DNA of 64,000 bases from Enterobacter sp. BIGb0383 (GTDB lineage: Bacteria; Pseudomonadota; Gammaproteobacteria; Enterobacterales; Enterobacteriaceae), in contig NZ_RJKQ01000003.1 in assembly GCF_003751845.1 (NCBI RefSeq), positions 434,001 through 498,000 on the forward strand, written 5' to 3'. Made by a program: the position numbers and the translations under genes. Of the stretch, positions 1 to 8,358 are shown in pieces. A model generated the notes under the pieces. That model saw only the letters and a program-made list of their open reading frames with translations. It ran no database searches and had not been told where the DNA came from. Each line of letters opens with the position of its first letter. Within the stretch, counting starts at the first letter, position 1.

Positions 1-673
1 TTGGCATGGCGATAACCAGCGCCGGGAGCATATTGGCGACGGCAAACATCTTGATGCCGCAGATTCGCAGACCGGTCGCTAACAGCAGCAGGCCGCCGAC
101 GGCGGTAAAGTCGGCCATCATCGTGGGCGTGGTCAGCGGCATTATCAGCGAGGCGCTGGCGGCCAGGCTGAGCTGGATGACCAGCATTGGCACACAGATT
201 GCGGCCACGCCGATGCCGAGGCTGGCGGCGAAGATGGTGGCGGTAAAGAAATCGAGAAAGGCTTTGGCGATCAAGATAGAAGAGTCGCCGGTCATCCCTT
301 CACGCATCGCGCCGAAGATCCCGGTGCCGCTGGCGCAGAAGAGGATAATAATAGCCACAAAGCTCTGAATAACGGACTCCTGGGCGTCGCTCTCGCTGCG
401 GCCAAACAGCTTGCCCGCGCGACTGACCAGGCCATTAATCCCTTTCTCCACGCAGCAGATTTCCCCCAGCAGAGTGCCGAGCAGAGTCGCCAGCACCATC
501 ACCGGCAGGTTGGCACATTTGACGATCAGCAGAATACCAATGCCGAGAGACGCGAGGCCGAAGATAGAGGTCATGGCGACGCGGATACGCTCCGGCAATC
601 GGTGGCTAAGCAGTGCGCCCAGCACGCCGCCCAGCAAGACGGCCCCGGCATTGATAAAAGGTCCTGTAACCAA
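1..673 (-). CDS. yqgA: YqgA, DUF554 family membrane protein (3' end cut by window edge)
   Basis: Reading the minus strand from a TTG at 671-673 gives an open frame that runs off the left edge after about 224 codons. E. coli YqgA is about 235 residues, so only the last few codons are missing. The TTG is preferred because AGGAGC lies five bases upstream and the protein then begins with the DUF554 N-terminus (MVTGPFINAGAV). The protein is hydrophobic, with several glycine-rich membrane segments. DUF554 proteins are predicted inner-membrane proteins with no firmly established substrate. It is divergent from speC, as in E. coli. Confidence 0.9.
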   Translation of the reverse strand, partial: MVTGPFINAGAVLLGGVLGALLSHRLPERIRVAMTSIFGLASLGIGILLIVKCANLPVMVLATLLGTLLGEICCVEKGINGLVSRAGKLFGRSESDAQESVIQSFVAIIILFCASGTGIFGAMREGMTGDSSILIAKAFLDFFTATIFAASLGIGVAAICVPMLVIQLSLAASASLIMPLTTPTMMADFTAVGGLLLLATGLRICGIKMFAVANMLPALVIAMP

Positions 674-723
674 AATAAGCTCCTGAACGCGAAAGCGAAA
701 TTGCCTCTATTATTACGCATGTC

Positions 724-729
724 ATTATA
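724..729 (-). promoter_or_regulatory. Candidate -10 element for yqgA
   Basis: The minus strand reads TATAAT here, about 50 bases upstream of the yqgA TTG start. No good -35 hexamer lies 16-18 bases further upstream, where the sequence is an A-rich run. The perfect hexamer and its position suggest a yqgA promoter, but this is inferred from pattern only. Confidence 0.4.
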
Positions 730-838
730 TGCGTGCTTCTTTTTTTGCACAGGGTAGGGACGTCCTTTGCGCCTTGCGCCACCCGGTGAAAACTGCCATG
801 ATTGCGCGAATTTTCTCCCGCCTGCTACGGAGGCTCCG

Positions 839-928
839 ATGACACGATTATCATCCGCCTGTCCTCGCCAGATACTGCGAAGGCCTTCCCGTACTTTCTC
901 AATGCCGACTATGCTCATCATGCGGTGA
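839..928 (+). CDS. Putative 29-residue leader peptide upstream of speC
   Basis: An ATG at 839 opens 29 sense codons ending in TGA at 926-928. GGAGG lies at an ideal five-base distance upstream. The peptide is basic, with six arginines including a pair at residues 14-15, one Cys-Pro and four internal or terminal methionines near its end. It lies 164 bases before the speC start on the same strand. The inducible ornithine decarboxylase gene speF is controlled by a short arginine-containing leader peptide that senses ornithine; I infer only an analogy. I do not recognise this peptide as a named gene, and chance occurrence is possible. Confidence 0.45.
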   Translation: MTRLSSACPRQILRRPSRTFSMPTMLIMR

Positions 929-1092
929 GGTTAACGGACGCTCACTGCAGGACAACAGTAAGATCGGACATGCTCTGCTTTTACTGATGTCTGGCGGTCG
1001 GAGCGGGTAACCCCTCAGACCCCGGTTTTAATTTGGTTGGGCAATAACTTGTCCAGGGCCTTTTACACTCCCTGAAACGGGTACGGGTGCTT

Positions 1093-3231
1093 ATGAAATC
1101 AATGAAAATTGCCGCCAGCGGTGCGCTGGTCTCCTCGCTGTCCACCCATCGCGAAGTGGTTGCGCTGGACGGTACGGATTTTACCGACGTCGCGGCAGTC
1201 GTCATTACGGCGGCCGACAGCCGCAGCGGCATTCTGGCGCTGCTGACGCGTACCGGCTTTAATCTGCCGGTGTTTCTGTGGTCGCAGGACGCCGTGGAGC
1301 TGCCTGCGGGAGTGGTCAGCGTGATCGACGGCAAAGACCAGGCGTGGCTGGAGCTGGAAACGGCGGCCTGCCGCTATGAAGAAGAACTGCTGCCGCCGTT
1401 TTTCAATACGCTCAGCCAGTATGTGGCGATGGATAACAGCACCTTTGCCTGCCCGGGCCACCAGCACGGCGAGTTCTTTAAAAAGCACCCGGCGGGACGC
1501 CAGTTCTTTGAGTTCTTCGGCGAGAACCTGTTCCGCGCCGATATGTGCAACGCCGACGTGAAGCTCGGGGATCTGCTGATCCACGAAGGCTCGGCCAAGC
1601 ACGCGCAGAAATTTGCCGCCAGGGTCTTCCACGCGGATAAAACCTACTTTGTGCTGAACGGCACCTCGGCGGCCAACAAGGTCGTTACCAATGCGCTGCT
1701 GACCCGCGACGATCTGGTGCTGTTTGACCGCAATAACCATAAATCTAACCATCACGGGGCGCTGATCCAGGCCGGTGCGACGCCGATTTATCTGGAAGCC
1801 TCGCGCAACCCGTTTGGCTTTATTGGCGGCATTGACGAGCACTGCTTTGACGAGCGCTATCTGCGCGAGCTGATCCGCGAAGTCGCGCCGGAAAAAGCCG
1901 ATTTGCCACGGCCGTTCCGCCTGGCGGTGATCCAGCTCGGCACCTACGACGGTACTATCTACAACGCCCGTCAGGTGGTGGATAAGATCGGCGCGCTCTG
2001 CGACTACATCCTCTTTGACTCGGCGTGGGTTGGCTATGAGCAGTTTATCCCGATGATGGCCGACTGCTCGCCGCTGCTGCTGGATCTTAACGCTAACGAT
2101 CCAGGGATTTTTGTTACCCAGTCGGTGCACAAGCAGCAGGCCGGGTTCTCGCAGACGTCGCAGATCCACAAGAAAGATAACCACCTTCGCGGTCAGGCGC
2201 GCTTTTGTCCCCATAAGCGCCTGAATAACGCCTTTATGCTCCATGCCTCGACCAGCCCGTTCTATCCGCTGTTTGCCGCGCTGGACGTTAACGCCAAAAT
2301 TCACGAAGGCGAGAGCGGGCGTCGGCTGTGGGCCGAGTGCGTGGCGATGGGGATCGAAGCCCGCAAGGCGATCGTTGCCAACTGTAAGATGATCCAGCCC
2401 TTTATCCCGCCGGAGATCGACGGACGCCCGTGGCAGGATCATCCCACCGACCTGATCGCCCGCGAGCGACGCTTCTTTAGCTTTGAACCGGGTGCCCGCT
2501 GGCACGGCTTTGAGGGCTACGCGCAGGATCAGTATTTTGTCGATCCCTGCAAGCTGTTGCTGACCACGCCAGGCATTGATGCACAGACCGGCGAGTACAC
2601 CGACTTTGGGATCCCGGCGACTATTCTGGCCCACTATCTGCGTGAAAACGGCATCGTGCCGGAGAAGTGCGATCTGAACTCGATCCTCTTCCTGCTGACC
2701 CCAGCGGAAAACCCGGAGAAGATGGCGCAGCTGGTGGCGATGCTCGGCCAGTTCGAGCAGCATATCGAAGACGACACGCCGCTGGCCGACGTCCTGCCGA
2801 CCATCTTCAACAAATACCCGGTGCGCTATCGCGACTATACGCTGCGCGAGCTGTGCCAGGAGATGCACGATCTCTACGTCAGCTTTGATGTGAAAGATCT
2901 GCAAAAAGAGATGTTCCGCAAGGAGAGCATGCCTGCGGTAGCGATGAACCCGCAGGATGCCAACCGGGAGTTTATTCGCGGCAATGTCGACCTGGTGCGG
3001 ATCAGCGAAGCGGAAGGGCGTATTGCCGCCGAGGGCGCGCTGCCTTATCCACCGGGCGTGCTCTGCGTGGTACCGGGTGAAATCTGGGGCGGCGCGGTGC
3101 AGCGCTACTTCCTGGCGCTGGAAGAGGGCGTCAACCTGCTGCCGGGCTTCTCGCCGGAGCTGCAGGGCGTCTATAGCGAGACGGATGCGGACGGCATTAA
3201 GCGCCTGTACGGGAACGTACTGAAAGCCTGA
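1093..3231 (+). CDS. speC: Ornithine decarboxylase, constitutive (biosynthetic)
   Basis: PLP-dependent decarboxylation of ornithine to putrescine, the first committed polyamine step, in the cytosol. The 712-residue product matches E. coli SpeC (711 aa) from its first residues (MKSMKIAAS) to its end. It has the N-terminal wing domain, the fold-type I core with the PLP lysine in SVHKQQAG (Lys347 by my count), and the C-terminal domain. The ATG at 1093 is preferred over a GTG at 1087 because the homologue begins there; the ribosome site is weak. It is probably monocistronic and ends at a hairpin shared with mltC. nupG, its E. coli neighbour, is missing. The strict set of active-site residues identifies a decarboxylase of this class; the ornithine assignment rests on similarity and context. 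Confidence 0.97.
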   Translation: MKSMKIAASGALVSSLSTHREVVALDGTDFTDVAAVVITAADSRSGILALLTRTGFNLPVFLWSQDAVELPAGVVSVIDGKDQAWLELETAACRYEEELLPPFFNTLSQYVAMDNSTFACPGHQHGEFFKKHPAGRQFFEFFGENLFRADMCNADVKLGDLLIHEGSAKHAQKFAARVFHADKTYFVLNGTSAANKVVTNALLTRDDLVLFDRNNHKSNHHGALIQAGATPIYLEASRNPFGFIGGIDEHCFDERYLRELIREVAPEKADLPRPFRLAVIQLGTYDGTIYNARQVVDKIGALCDYILFDSAWVGYEQFIPMMADCSPLLLDLNANDPGIFVTQSVHKQQAGFSQTSQIHKKDNHLRGQARFCPHKRLNNAFMLHASTSPFYPLFAALDVNAKIHEGESGRRLWAECVAMGIEARKAIVANCKMIQPFIPPEIDGRPWQDHPTDLIARERRFFSFEPGARWHGFEGYAQDQYFVDPCKLLLTTPGIDAQTGEYTDFGIPATILAHYLRENGIVPEKCDLNSILFLLTPAENPEKMAQLVAMLGQFEQHIEDDTPLADVLPTIFNKYPVRYRDYTLRELCQEMHDLYVSFDVKDLQKEMFRKESMPAVAMNPQDANREFIRGNVDLVRISEAEGRIAAEGALPYPPGVLCVVPGEIWGGAVQRYFLALEEGVNLLPGFSPELQGVYSETDADGIKRLYGNVLKA

Positions 3232-3235
3232 AAAA

Positions 3236-3256
3236 AAGGCCCTCGCTGAGGGCCTT
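3236..3256. terminator. Bidirectional terminator between speC and mltC
   Basis: A 9-bp perfect stem (AAGGCCCTC / GAGGGCCTT) with a three-base loop lies in the 29-base gap between the convergent genes. On the minus strand it is followed by seven T, so it is a strong terminator for mltC. On the plus strand the following TTATTC tract is weaker. Confidence 0.85.
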
Positions 3257-3260
3257 ATTC

Positions 3261-4343
3261 TTACTGACGGCGATAGTTCTTCTGCGCCGTATTCACCTTG
3301 TACAGATAGCGCCGCGACTCCGCCGACGGATGGCGTGAGGTCAGGGTCTGGTACACATCCCCCGGCGTCATGGTGTTGATGATGTTCGCCGCCTGCACTT
3401 TATCCGCAGAGAACACCCGCAGCACGCTGCCCGCGCCGCCGTTATAGGCGGTGATCGTCGCATAGCGCCGTGAGGTCGGGTTGCTGATCCCGCCGAGATA
3501 CACATTGCTGAGCATCGCCAGGTAGGCGGTGCCGGTATCAATATTGCTCTGCGGATCGAACAGATAGCTGCGGTCCGGCACGCCGGATTTCCCCTGGGAG
3601 CGGAAGACGTCTTTACCGGCGGTATGCTGCACCACCTGCATCAGACCCAGCGCGTCGGAACGGCTGACCGCATAGGGGTTAAACGAGGACTCGGTCTGCA
3701 TAATCGCCAGGATTAGCGCCTCGTCGACGCCATACTTATTCGACGCCTGACGGATCATGCCCAGATATTTATGCGCACGCTTGTCGAGGTGGTTCGGCAC
3801 CAGGTTAATGGTGACGCTGTAGATAATACGCAGGCCGTTATTGCGGCTTTTCAGCCGGTTCTGCAGCAGGTAGTCGGCAAAGTTCGAGGCGCGACCCTCC
3901 CAGCGGATGGTCTGGCCGGTATTGTCGAGCACCTGGCCGTAGAGGAACGGCTCTTTGGAGACCTGAATGTCGTCGACGTCGGAGTAGAGGTCAACGGCGC
4001 TGGGGTCATCGCCCATCAGCAGGGTTTTAATAATCGCCTTACGCAGCCGCGCAGCCGGTTCGGTTCCGGCGATGGTTTCGATGGTGATGGTACCGGCATC
4101 GAAGTTGATATGGCTGCGGGTCTGGTACTGATCGGTATACTTTACGTAGTCCTTCGGACCCGCAATCAGCACCTCGTTCAGACCCCAGATATTTTCAATG
4201 TTATGGGCAAACTGCCCCATCAGAATGTCAAAACCGTTGGTGTCTTTGATCCAGGCTTCGTTATAGCTATCGCCTTTATTCGTCGAACTGGAACAGGAAA
4301 CGAGCAACGGCGCGACAAAAGCCAGCGCGATCAGTTTTTTCAT
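3261..4343 (-). CDS. mltC: Membrane-bound lytic murein transglycosylase C
   Basis: Outer-membrane lipoprotein that cleaves peptidoglycan glycan strands with formation of 1,6-anhydromuramic acid. The chosen start (MKKLIALAF) gives 360 residues against 359 in E. coli. The signal peptide ends in a lipobox (LLVSC, Cys17). A DUF3393 N-terminal domain follows, then the SLT goose-lysozyme-like domain with catalytic Glu218 in [10 protein letters not shown] and the downstream GLMQV and AYNGG motifs. A second ATG directly upstream at 4346 is possible. It is the last gene of a mutY-yggX-mltC transcription unit, in the E. coli order. Confidence 0.95.
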   Translation of the reverse strand: MKKLIALAFVAPLLVSCSSSTNKGDSYNEAWIKDTNGFDILMGQFAHNIENIWGLNEVLIAGPKDYVKYTDQYQTRSHINFDAGTITIETIAGTEPAARLRKAIIKTLLMGDDPSAVDLYSDVDDIQVSKEPFLYGQVLDNTGQTIRWEGRASNFADYLLQNRLKSRNNGLRIIYSVTINLVPNHLDKRAHKYLGMIRQASNKYGVDEALILAIMQTESSFNPYAVSRSDALGLMQVVQHTAGKDVFRSQGKSGVPDRSYLFDPQSNIDTGTAYLAMLSNVYLGGISNPTSRRYATITAYNGGAGSVLRVFSADKVQAANIINTMTPGDVYQTLTSRHPSAESRRYLYKVNTAQKNYRRQ

Positions 4344-4391
4344 CATTCCGGGAGTATGCCTGCTGTTGGGTGGCAATAAGGCCCAGGGGCC

Positions 4392-4667
4392 TTACTGTTG
4401 TTCCGGCGGCGTGTAGCCTTCGATATGCACGTCTTTGCCTTCAAACAGGAAGTTAGTCATCTCCTGCTCCAGCAGTTTGCGGTGCTCCGGGTTCATCATG
4501 TTGAGTTTCTTTTCGTTAATCAGCATGGTCTGCTTTTTCTGCCACTGGCCCCAGGCTTCTTTCGAAATCTCGTTAAAAATGCGTTTGCCCAGCTCGCCCG
4601 GATAGAGCTGGAAATCCTGGCCTTCGGCGTCGCGCTGCAGGAAAGTACAAAAAATGGTTCTGCTCAT
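4392..4667 (-). CDS. yggX: Probable Fe(2+)-trafficking protein YggX
   Basis: Small cytosolic protein of 91 residues in the YggX family, linked in E. coli and Salmonella to protection of iron-sulfur clusters from oxidation. It carries the conserved N-terminal start MSRTIFC with Cys7 and the family motif [16 protein letters not shown]. It sits between mutY, an Fe-S DNA glycosylase, and mltC on the same strand, 27 bases after the mutY stop, so it is probably cotranscribed with mutY. Confidence 0.95.
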   Translation of the reverse strand: MSRTIFCTFLQRDAEGQDFQLYPGELGKRIFNEISKEAWGQWQKKQTMLINEKKLNMMNPEHRKLLEQEMTNFLFEGKDVHIEGYTPPEQQ

Positions 4668-4694
4668 AAATAATCCTCTTTGTCGGCGGGTGCG

Positions 4695-5747
4695 TTATGC
4701 CAGTGCGCCAGCGCGTAACTGCTTTAACAGGCGCTCTACGGGCGCTGCCAGTCCTACTGACGGCGGTTGGGCTAAGTTATACCAGAGTGCGCCGCCTTCA
4801 TCCATGCATGATCCCGCCGTGGACACGTTAAGCCACATTGGGACGATATCCAGATGGAAATGGCTGAAAGTATGACGAAAAGCGGTCATCTGGGTAAGGC
4901 CGTCAGCCGGAATGCTGCGGGAAGCGAGCCAGTCGCGCAAGGCGGCTTCGTCCGTAAACTGTGGAAAGCAGAATAATCCGCCCCACAGGCCGCTCGGCGG
5001 GCGCTGGGCGAGAAACACCTCGTCGCCATTCTGCATTAACAGGAAATAGCCGGTGCGTTCAGGCAGAGTCTGCTTCGGTTTTTTCCCCGGATACTGCGCC
5101 CAGGAATGGCTGGCATACGCCACGCAGCCCTGGTTCAGCGGGCAAAGCTCGCACTTTGGCTTCGAGCGGGTACAGACTATCGCCCCGAGATCCATCATCG
5201 CCTGGTTAAAGCGCTCCACGCCTTTCGCAGGCGTCACGTCGCTGCTGATATCCCACAGGCGCTTTTCCACTTCTTTCTTGCCCGGCCAGCCGCCGACCGC
5301 GTAGCAGCGGGCCAGCACGCGTTTCACGTTGCCGTCGAGGATCGGGAAATGCTTGCCTAACGACAGCGACAGAACGGCACCGGCGGTAGAACGCCCGACG
5401 CCGGGCAGGTCGGCCACTTCCTCAAAGGTTTGCGGGAAAACGCCCTTATGCAGGGTCGCAACCTGCTGCGCCGCTTTGTGCAGATTACGGGCGCGGGCGT
5501 AGTAGCCCAGGCCGGTCCACAGATGCAGCACCTCATCCAGCGGGGCATTGGCCAGATCGGTGACCGTCGGGAAGCGTTCCATAAAGCGCTGAAAATAGGG
5601 AATCACCGTCGCAACCTGAGTTTGTTGCAACATGACTTCGGAGAGCCATACTTTGTAGGGCGTCTTATCAATTTGCCAGGGCAGCGTTTTGCGCCCGTAT
5701 TTGTCGTACCAGTCCAGAACCTGGGCTGAAAATTGCGCCGCTTGCAT
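4695..5747 (-). CDS. mutY: Adenine DNA glycosylase MutY
   Basis: Removes adenine mispaired with 8-oxoguanine or guanine in base excision repair. The 350-residue product has the same length as E. coli MutY. The helix-hairpin-helix/GPD glycosylase domain includes Glu37 and Asp138 (in ILDGNVKRV). The 4Fe-4S loop has Cys192, Cys199, Cys202 and Cys208. The C-terminal Nudix-like domain recognises 8-oxoG. The ATG at 5747 ([11 protein letters not shown]) matches the homologue; the frame stays open 36 codons upstream but that extension is not conserved. It is divergent from trmB and first in mutY-yggX-mltC. Confidence 0.97.
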   Translation of the reverse strand: MQAAQFSAQVLDWYDKYGRKTLPWQIDKTPYKVWLSEVMLQQTQVATVIPYFQRFMERFPTVTDLANAPLDEVLHLWTGLGYYARARNLHKAAQQVATLHKGVFPQTFEEVADLPGVGRSTAGAVLSLSLGKHFPILDGNVKRVLARCYAVGGWPGKKEVEKRLWDISSDVTPAKGVERFNQAMMDLGAIVCTRSKPKCELCPLNQGCVAYASHSWAQYPGKKPKQTLPERTGYFLLMQNGDEVFLAQRPPSGLWGGLFCFPQFTDEAALRDWLASRSIPADGLTQMTAFRHTFSHFHLDIVPMWLNVSTAGSCMDEGGALWYNLAQPPSVGLAAPVERLLKQLRAGALA

Positions 5748-5876
5748 GGTTATCGAATTCACTAAATCAGGGAGAGTGATTCCAGCACAGCGGCGGCAGG
5801 CTGTAAACCCTTGCATCCGGCAACTATCTTTGGATAATGCCCGTTTCCCGACCATTCTTACTGGCAGACTATTTTT

Positions 5877-6596
5877 ATGAGCAACGATGTCATTTCACCG
5901 GAATTTGATGAAAACGGCCGCCCGCTTCGCCGTATTCGCAGTTTTGTCCGCCGTCAGGGTCGCCTGACCAAAGGGCAGCAGCACGCGCTGGATCATTTCT
6001 GGCCGGTGATGGGCGTCGAGTTCAGCGAAGCGCCGCTGGATCTGCCGACCCTGTTTGGCCGTGAAGCGCCGACGACGCTGGAGATCGGTTTCGGCATGGG
6101 TGCATCCCTGGTGACCATGGCCCAGGCGCGTCCGGAGCAGAACTTCCTCGGGATTGAAGTGCACTCCCCGGGTGTCGGTGCCTGCCTCTCTTCCGCCGAT
6201 GAAGCCGGAATTACCAACCTGCGCGTGATGTGCCACGACGCGGTGGAAGTGCTGCATAAGATGATCCCCGATCACTCCCTGACCATGGTGCAGCTCTTTT
6301 TCCCGGACCCGTGGCACAAAGCGCGCCACAATAAACGCCGTATCGTACAGCCGCCGTTTGCTGAACTGATTAAGAGCAAGCTGAAGCTCGGCGGCGTTTT
6401 CCATATGGCGACCGACTGGGAGCCTTATGCGCAGCATATGCTCGACGTGATGTCATCAATGGAAGGGTATACTAATCTGTCCCCGGACAACGATTATGTA
6501 CCGCGTCCGGAATCACGTCCGGTGACAAAATTTGAACAGCGTGGCCATCGTCTTGGCCACGGCGTATGGGACTTAATGTTCGAGAGGGTGAAATAA
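5877..6596 (+). CDS. trmB: tRNA (guanine-N7-)-methyltransferase
   Basis: SAM-dependent enzyme forming m7G46 in the variable loop of tRNA. The product has 239 residues, as in E. coli. The SAM-binding motif LEIGFGMG is near residue 70, and the family signature [12 protein letters not shown] lies near residue 145. Its stop codon shares one base with the yggL start (TAATG), which suggests translational coupling. Confidence 0.96.
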   Translation: MSNDVISPEFDENGRPLRRIRSFVRRQGRLTKGQQHALDHFWPVMGVEFSEAPLDLPTLFGREAPTTLEIGFGMGASLVTMAQARPEQNFLGIEVHSPGVGACLSSADEAGITNLRVMCHDAVEVLHKMIPDHSLTMVQLFFPDPWHKARHNKRRIVQPPFAELIKSKLKLGGVFHMATDWEPYAQHMLDVMSSMEGYTNLSPDNDYVPRPESRPVTKFEQRGHRLGHGVWDLMFERVK

Positions 6597-6922
6597 TGGC
6601 AATTAACCGTAGCCGTCGTCTGCGTAAAAAAATGCATATCGACGAATTCCAGGAGTTAGGTTTTTCCGTTGCCTGGCGTTTTGCGGAAGGCACGTCTGAA
6701 GAGACCATCGATTCCACGGTGAATGACCTGATCAATGAAGTGATTGAGCCGAACAAACTGGCGTTTGATGGCAGCGGCTATCTGGCGTGGGAAGGGCTGA
6801 TTTGCATGCAGGAAATCGGCAAGTGTACCGAAGAGCATCAGGCTCTGGTGCGCAAATGGCTGGAAGATCGCAAGCTGTCCGATGTGCGCACCAGCGAACT
6901 TTTTGACGTCTGGTGGGACTAA
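6596..6922 (+). CDS. yggL: YggL, DUF469 family, 50S-associated protein
   Basis: A 108-residue acidic protein matching E. coli YggL. The ATG at 6596 overlaps the trmB stop by one base; an upstream GTG in the same frame at 6566 lies inside trmB and is not needed. The family has been linked to the large ribosomal subunit in E. coli, but its molecular role is not well defined. It is followed by an intrinsic terminator, so trmB-yggL is probably a two-gene operon. Confidence 0.93.
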   Translation: MAINRSRRLRKKMHIDEFQELGFSVAWRFAEGTSEETIDSTVNDLINEVIEPNKLAFDGSGYLAWEGLICMQEIGKCTEEHQALVRKWLEDRKLSDVRTSELFDVWWD

Positions 6923-6932
6923 CAGAACATAG

Positions 6933-6956
6933 GGGCCAGCATTTGCTGGCCCGTTT
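6933..6956 (+). terminator. Terminator of trmB-yggL
   Basis: An 8-bp perfect stem (GGGCCAGC / GCTGGCCC) with an ATTT loop is followed by GTTTTGT. It begins 10 bases after the yggL stop and ends shortly before yggN, so yggN probably has its own promoter or relies on read-through. Confidence 0.75.
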
Positions 6957-6976
6957 TGTCTTAAGGGAGTTTTTCT

Positions 6977-7696
6977 ATGATGCGCAAAGCGCTACTGGCT
7001 GTAGCCCTCTCCGTTTCCGCGTTTGCCGCTCAGGCCGACTACCAGTGCAGCGTCACCCCGCGTGACGATGTGGTCATTAGCCCGCAGACCGTTCAGGTTA
7101 ACGGCGAGAACGGCAATCTGGTGATGACGCCGGATGGCAACGTCATGTTTAACGGTCAGCAGAAAAATCTCACCGCCGCCCAGCGTGAGCAGGCCAAAGA
7201 TTATCAGGCCGATCTACGCAGCGCCCTGCCATGGATCGATAACGGCGCGCGGGAGCGGGTGGAAAAAGGCCGCGTGGCGCTGGATAAAATCATCGCCAAA
7301 GAGGCCGGGGAGAGCAGCAAAATGCGCACCCGCCTTGTGACCCTCGACGGCCAGCTCAAAGAGCAGATGAACCGCATTATTGAACGTCGCAGCGACGGTC
7401 TGACCTTCCACTATAAGGCTATCGATCAGGTGCGTGCCGACGGTCAGCAACTGGTGAACCGGGCGATGGGCGGCATCCTGCAGGACAGTATTAATGAGAT
7501 GGGCGCCAAAGCGGTACTGAAAAGCGGCGGCAATCCGCTGGAGAGCGTGCTCGGCAATCTCGGCGGCCTGCAGACCGCCGTTCAGAACGAATGGAAAAAC
7601 CAGGAAGCGGATTTCCGTCAGTTTGGTAAAGATGTTTGCCAGCGGGTCACCTCCCTTGAGTCCAGCCGCAAGGCTCTGGTAGAGACGCTGAAGTAA
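6977..7696 (+). CDS. yggN: YggN, DUF2884 family periplasmic protein
   Basis: A 239-residue protein with a clear Sec signal peptide ending AAQA about residue 20, so it is probably periplasmic. The rest is hydrophilic and largely helical, matching the YggN/DUF2884 family, for which no biochemical function is established. Two adjacent ATGs (6977 and 6980) are possible starts; AGGGAG about eight bases upstream favours the first. In E. coli the next gene is ansB. Here the next gene is yacL, so yggN marks the edge of a rearrangement. Confidence 0.88.
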   Translation: MMRKALLAVALSVSAFAAQADYQCSVTPRDDVVISPQTVQVNGENGNLVMTPDGNVMFNGQQKNLTAAQREQAKDYQADLRSALPWIDNGARERVEKGRVALDKIIAKEAGESSKMRTRLVTLDGQLKEQMNRIIERRSDGLTFHYKAIDQVRADGQQLVNRAMGGILQDSINEMGAKAVLKSGGNPLESVLGNLGGLQTAVQNEWKNQEADFRQFGKDVCQRVTSLESSRKALVETLK

Positions 7697-7703
7697 GACT
7701 TTA

Positions 7704-7730
7704 GCCCTCTTCCGACGGGGAGAGGGCATC
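7704..7730. repeat. Hairpin GCCCTCTTCC-GACG-GGGAGAGGGC after yggN
   Basis: A 10-bp stem with one G-T wobble and a four-base loop starts eight bases after the yggN stop. It lacks a clean T-run, so it may be a weak terminator or an intergenic palindromic repeat. GCCCTCT...AGAGGGC palindromes are common between genes in several enterobacterial genomes. It lies at the synteny breakpoint. Confidence 0.5.
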
Positions 7731-7824
7731 CTCACGATTTTCGTCCCCCGATACTTTTTTTCTCCCGCTGTACTGCGATAATTACTGCATAGGCTGATGC
7801 AGAGCCTGAGCAGAGGAACAGATT

Positions 7825-8187
7825 ATGGAATACGAATTTCTGCGTGACGTCACCGGTATCGTCAAGGTGCGCATGTCGATGGGCCACGAGGTGGTCGGGC
7901 ACTGGTTCAATGAAGAAGTGAAAGAGAATCTTGCCCTGCTGGATGAAGTGGAGCAGGCGGCGCAGACGGTCAAAGGCAGCGAACGCCAGTGGCAGCGTGC
8001 CGGGCATGAGTACACGCTGTGGTTAGATGGCGAAGAGGTGATGATCCGCGCCAATCAGCTGGAGTTCTCCGGCGAAGAGATGGAAGAGGGGATGAACTAC
8101 TACGACGAAGAGAGTCTCTCTTTCTGCGGTCTGGAAGACTTTCTTGCCGTGGTAAAGGCGTATCGCGATTTCCTCCAGAACCGTTAG
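7825..8187 (+). CDS. yacL: YacL, UPF0231 family protein
   Basis: A 120-residue cytosolic protein nearly identical to E. coli YacL along its whole length ([33 protein letters not shown]). The function is unknown. In E. coli it lies between acnB and speD; acnB is not upstream here. AGAGGAACAG lies just before the ATG. Confidence 0.93.
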   Translation: MEYEFLRDVTGIVKVRMSMGHEVVGHWFNEEVKENLALLDEVEQAAQTVKGSERQWQRAGHEYTLWLDGEEVMIRANQLEFSGEEMEEGMNYYDEESLSFCGLEDFLAVVKAYRDFLQNR

Positions 8188-8194
8188 TCCCTCC

Positions 8195-8225
8195 GGCAGC
8201 GCTGCGGCGCTGCCTTCCCTCTTTT
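8195..8225 (+). terminator. Terminator of yacL
   Basis: Stem GGCAGCGC / GCGCTGCC (8 bp) with loop TGCG, followed by TTCCCTCTTTTT. It starts seven bases after the yacL stop and separates yacL from the kdgT operon. Confidence 0.75.
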
Positions 8226-8307
8226 TGATTATATTCACTCAATAAATCATTCCTTAACGCACTGTTAACTTTTTAAACTGCGATCTAACACATGTTTTTC
8301 TGATTAT

Positions 8308-8343
8308 TGATTTAATACAATCAGTCATGATTAAATAAAATCA
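8308..8343. promoter_or_regulatory. Two operator-like inverted repeats upstream of kdgT
   Basis: Two 16-bp sites of the form TGATT-N6-AATCA occur at 8308-8323 and 8328-8343. They are 20 bases apart start to start, about two helical turns. The second ends 15 bases before the kdgT ATG. A TACAAT at 8316-8321 inside the first could be a -10 element. Since a DeoR-family regulator is encoded at the end of this operon, these are natural candidates for its operators. That link is inferred. Confidence 0.5.
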
Positions 8344-8358
8344 AATTCTGAGGGCGAC

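Larger units (their letters stand above)
674..1092. other. yqgA-speC divergent intergenic region
   Basis: This stretch separates the divergent yqgA and speC genes. It holds a candidate yqgA -10, a 29-codon ORF (839-928, listed separately) and about 160 bases of leader before speC. Part of that leader (about 1009-1075) is rich in C and T, including runs of four C. No convincing speC promoter or intrinsic terminator was seen. A speC transcript starting upstream of position 820 would carry a long leader with the small ORF. Confidence 0.5.

Noticed and set aside
571-921. 116-codon minus-strand frame upstream of and overlapping yqgA
   Set aside because: Its 3' part is a shifted frame of yqgA, and the upstream part overlaps the candidate speC leader ORF on the other strand. 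No ribosome site or family similarity was seen.
987-1010. Seven-codon ORF in the speC leader
   Set aside because: It is very short, has no Shine-Dalgarno sequence and is probably chance.
1099-2904. 601-codon open frame antisense to speC
   Set aside because: It mirrors the third-position GC pattern of speC, has no recognisable domain, and speC is unquestionably the coding strand.
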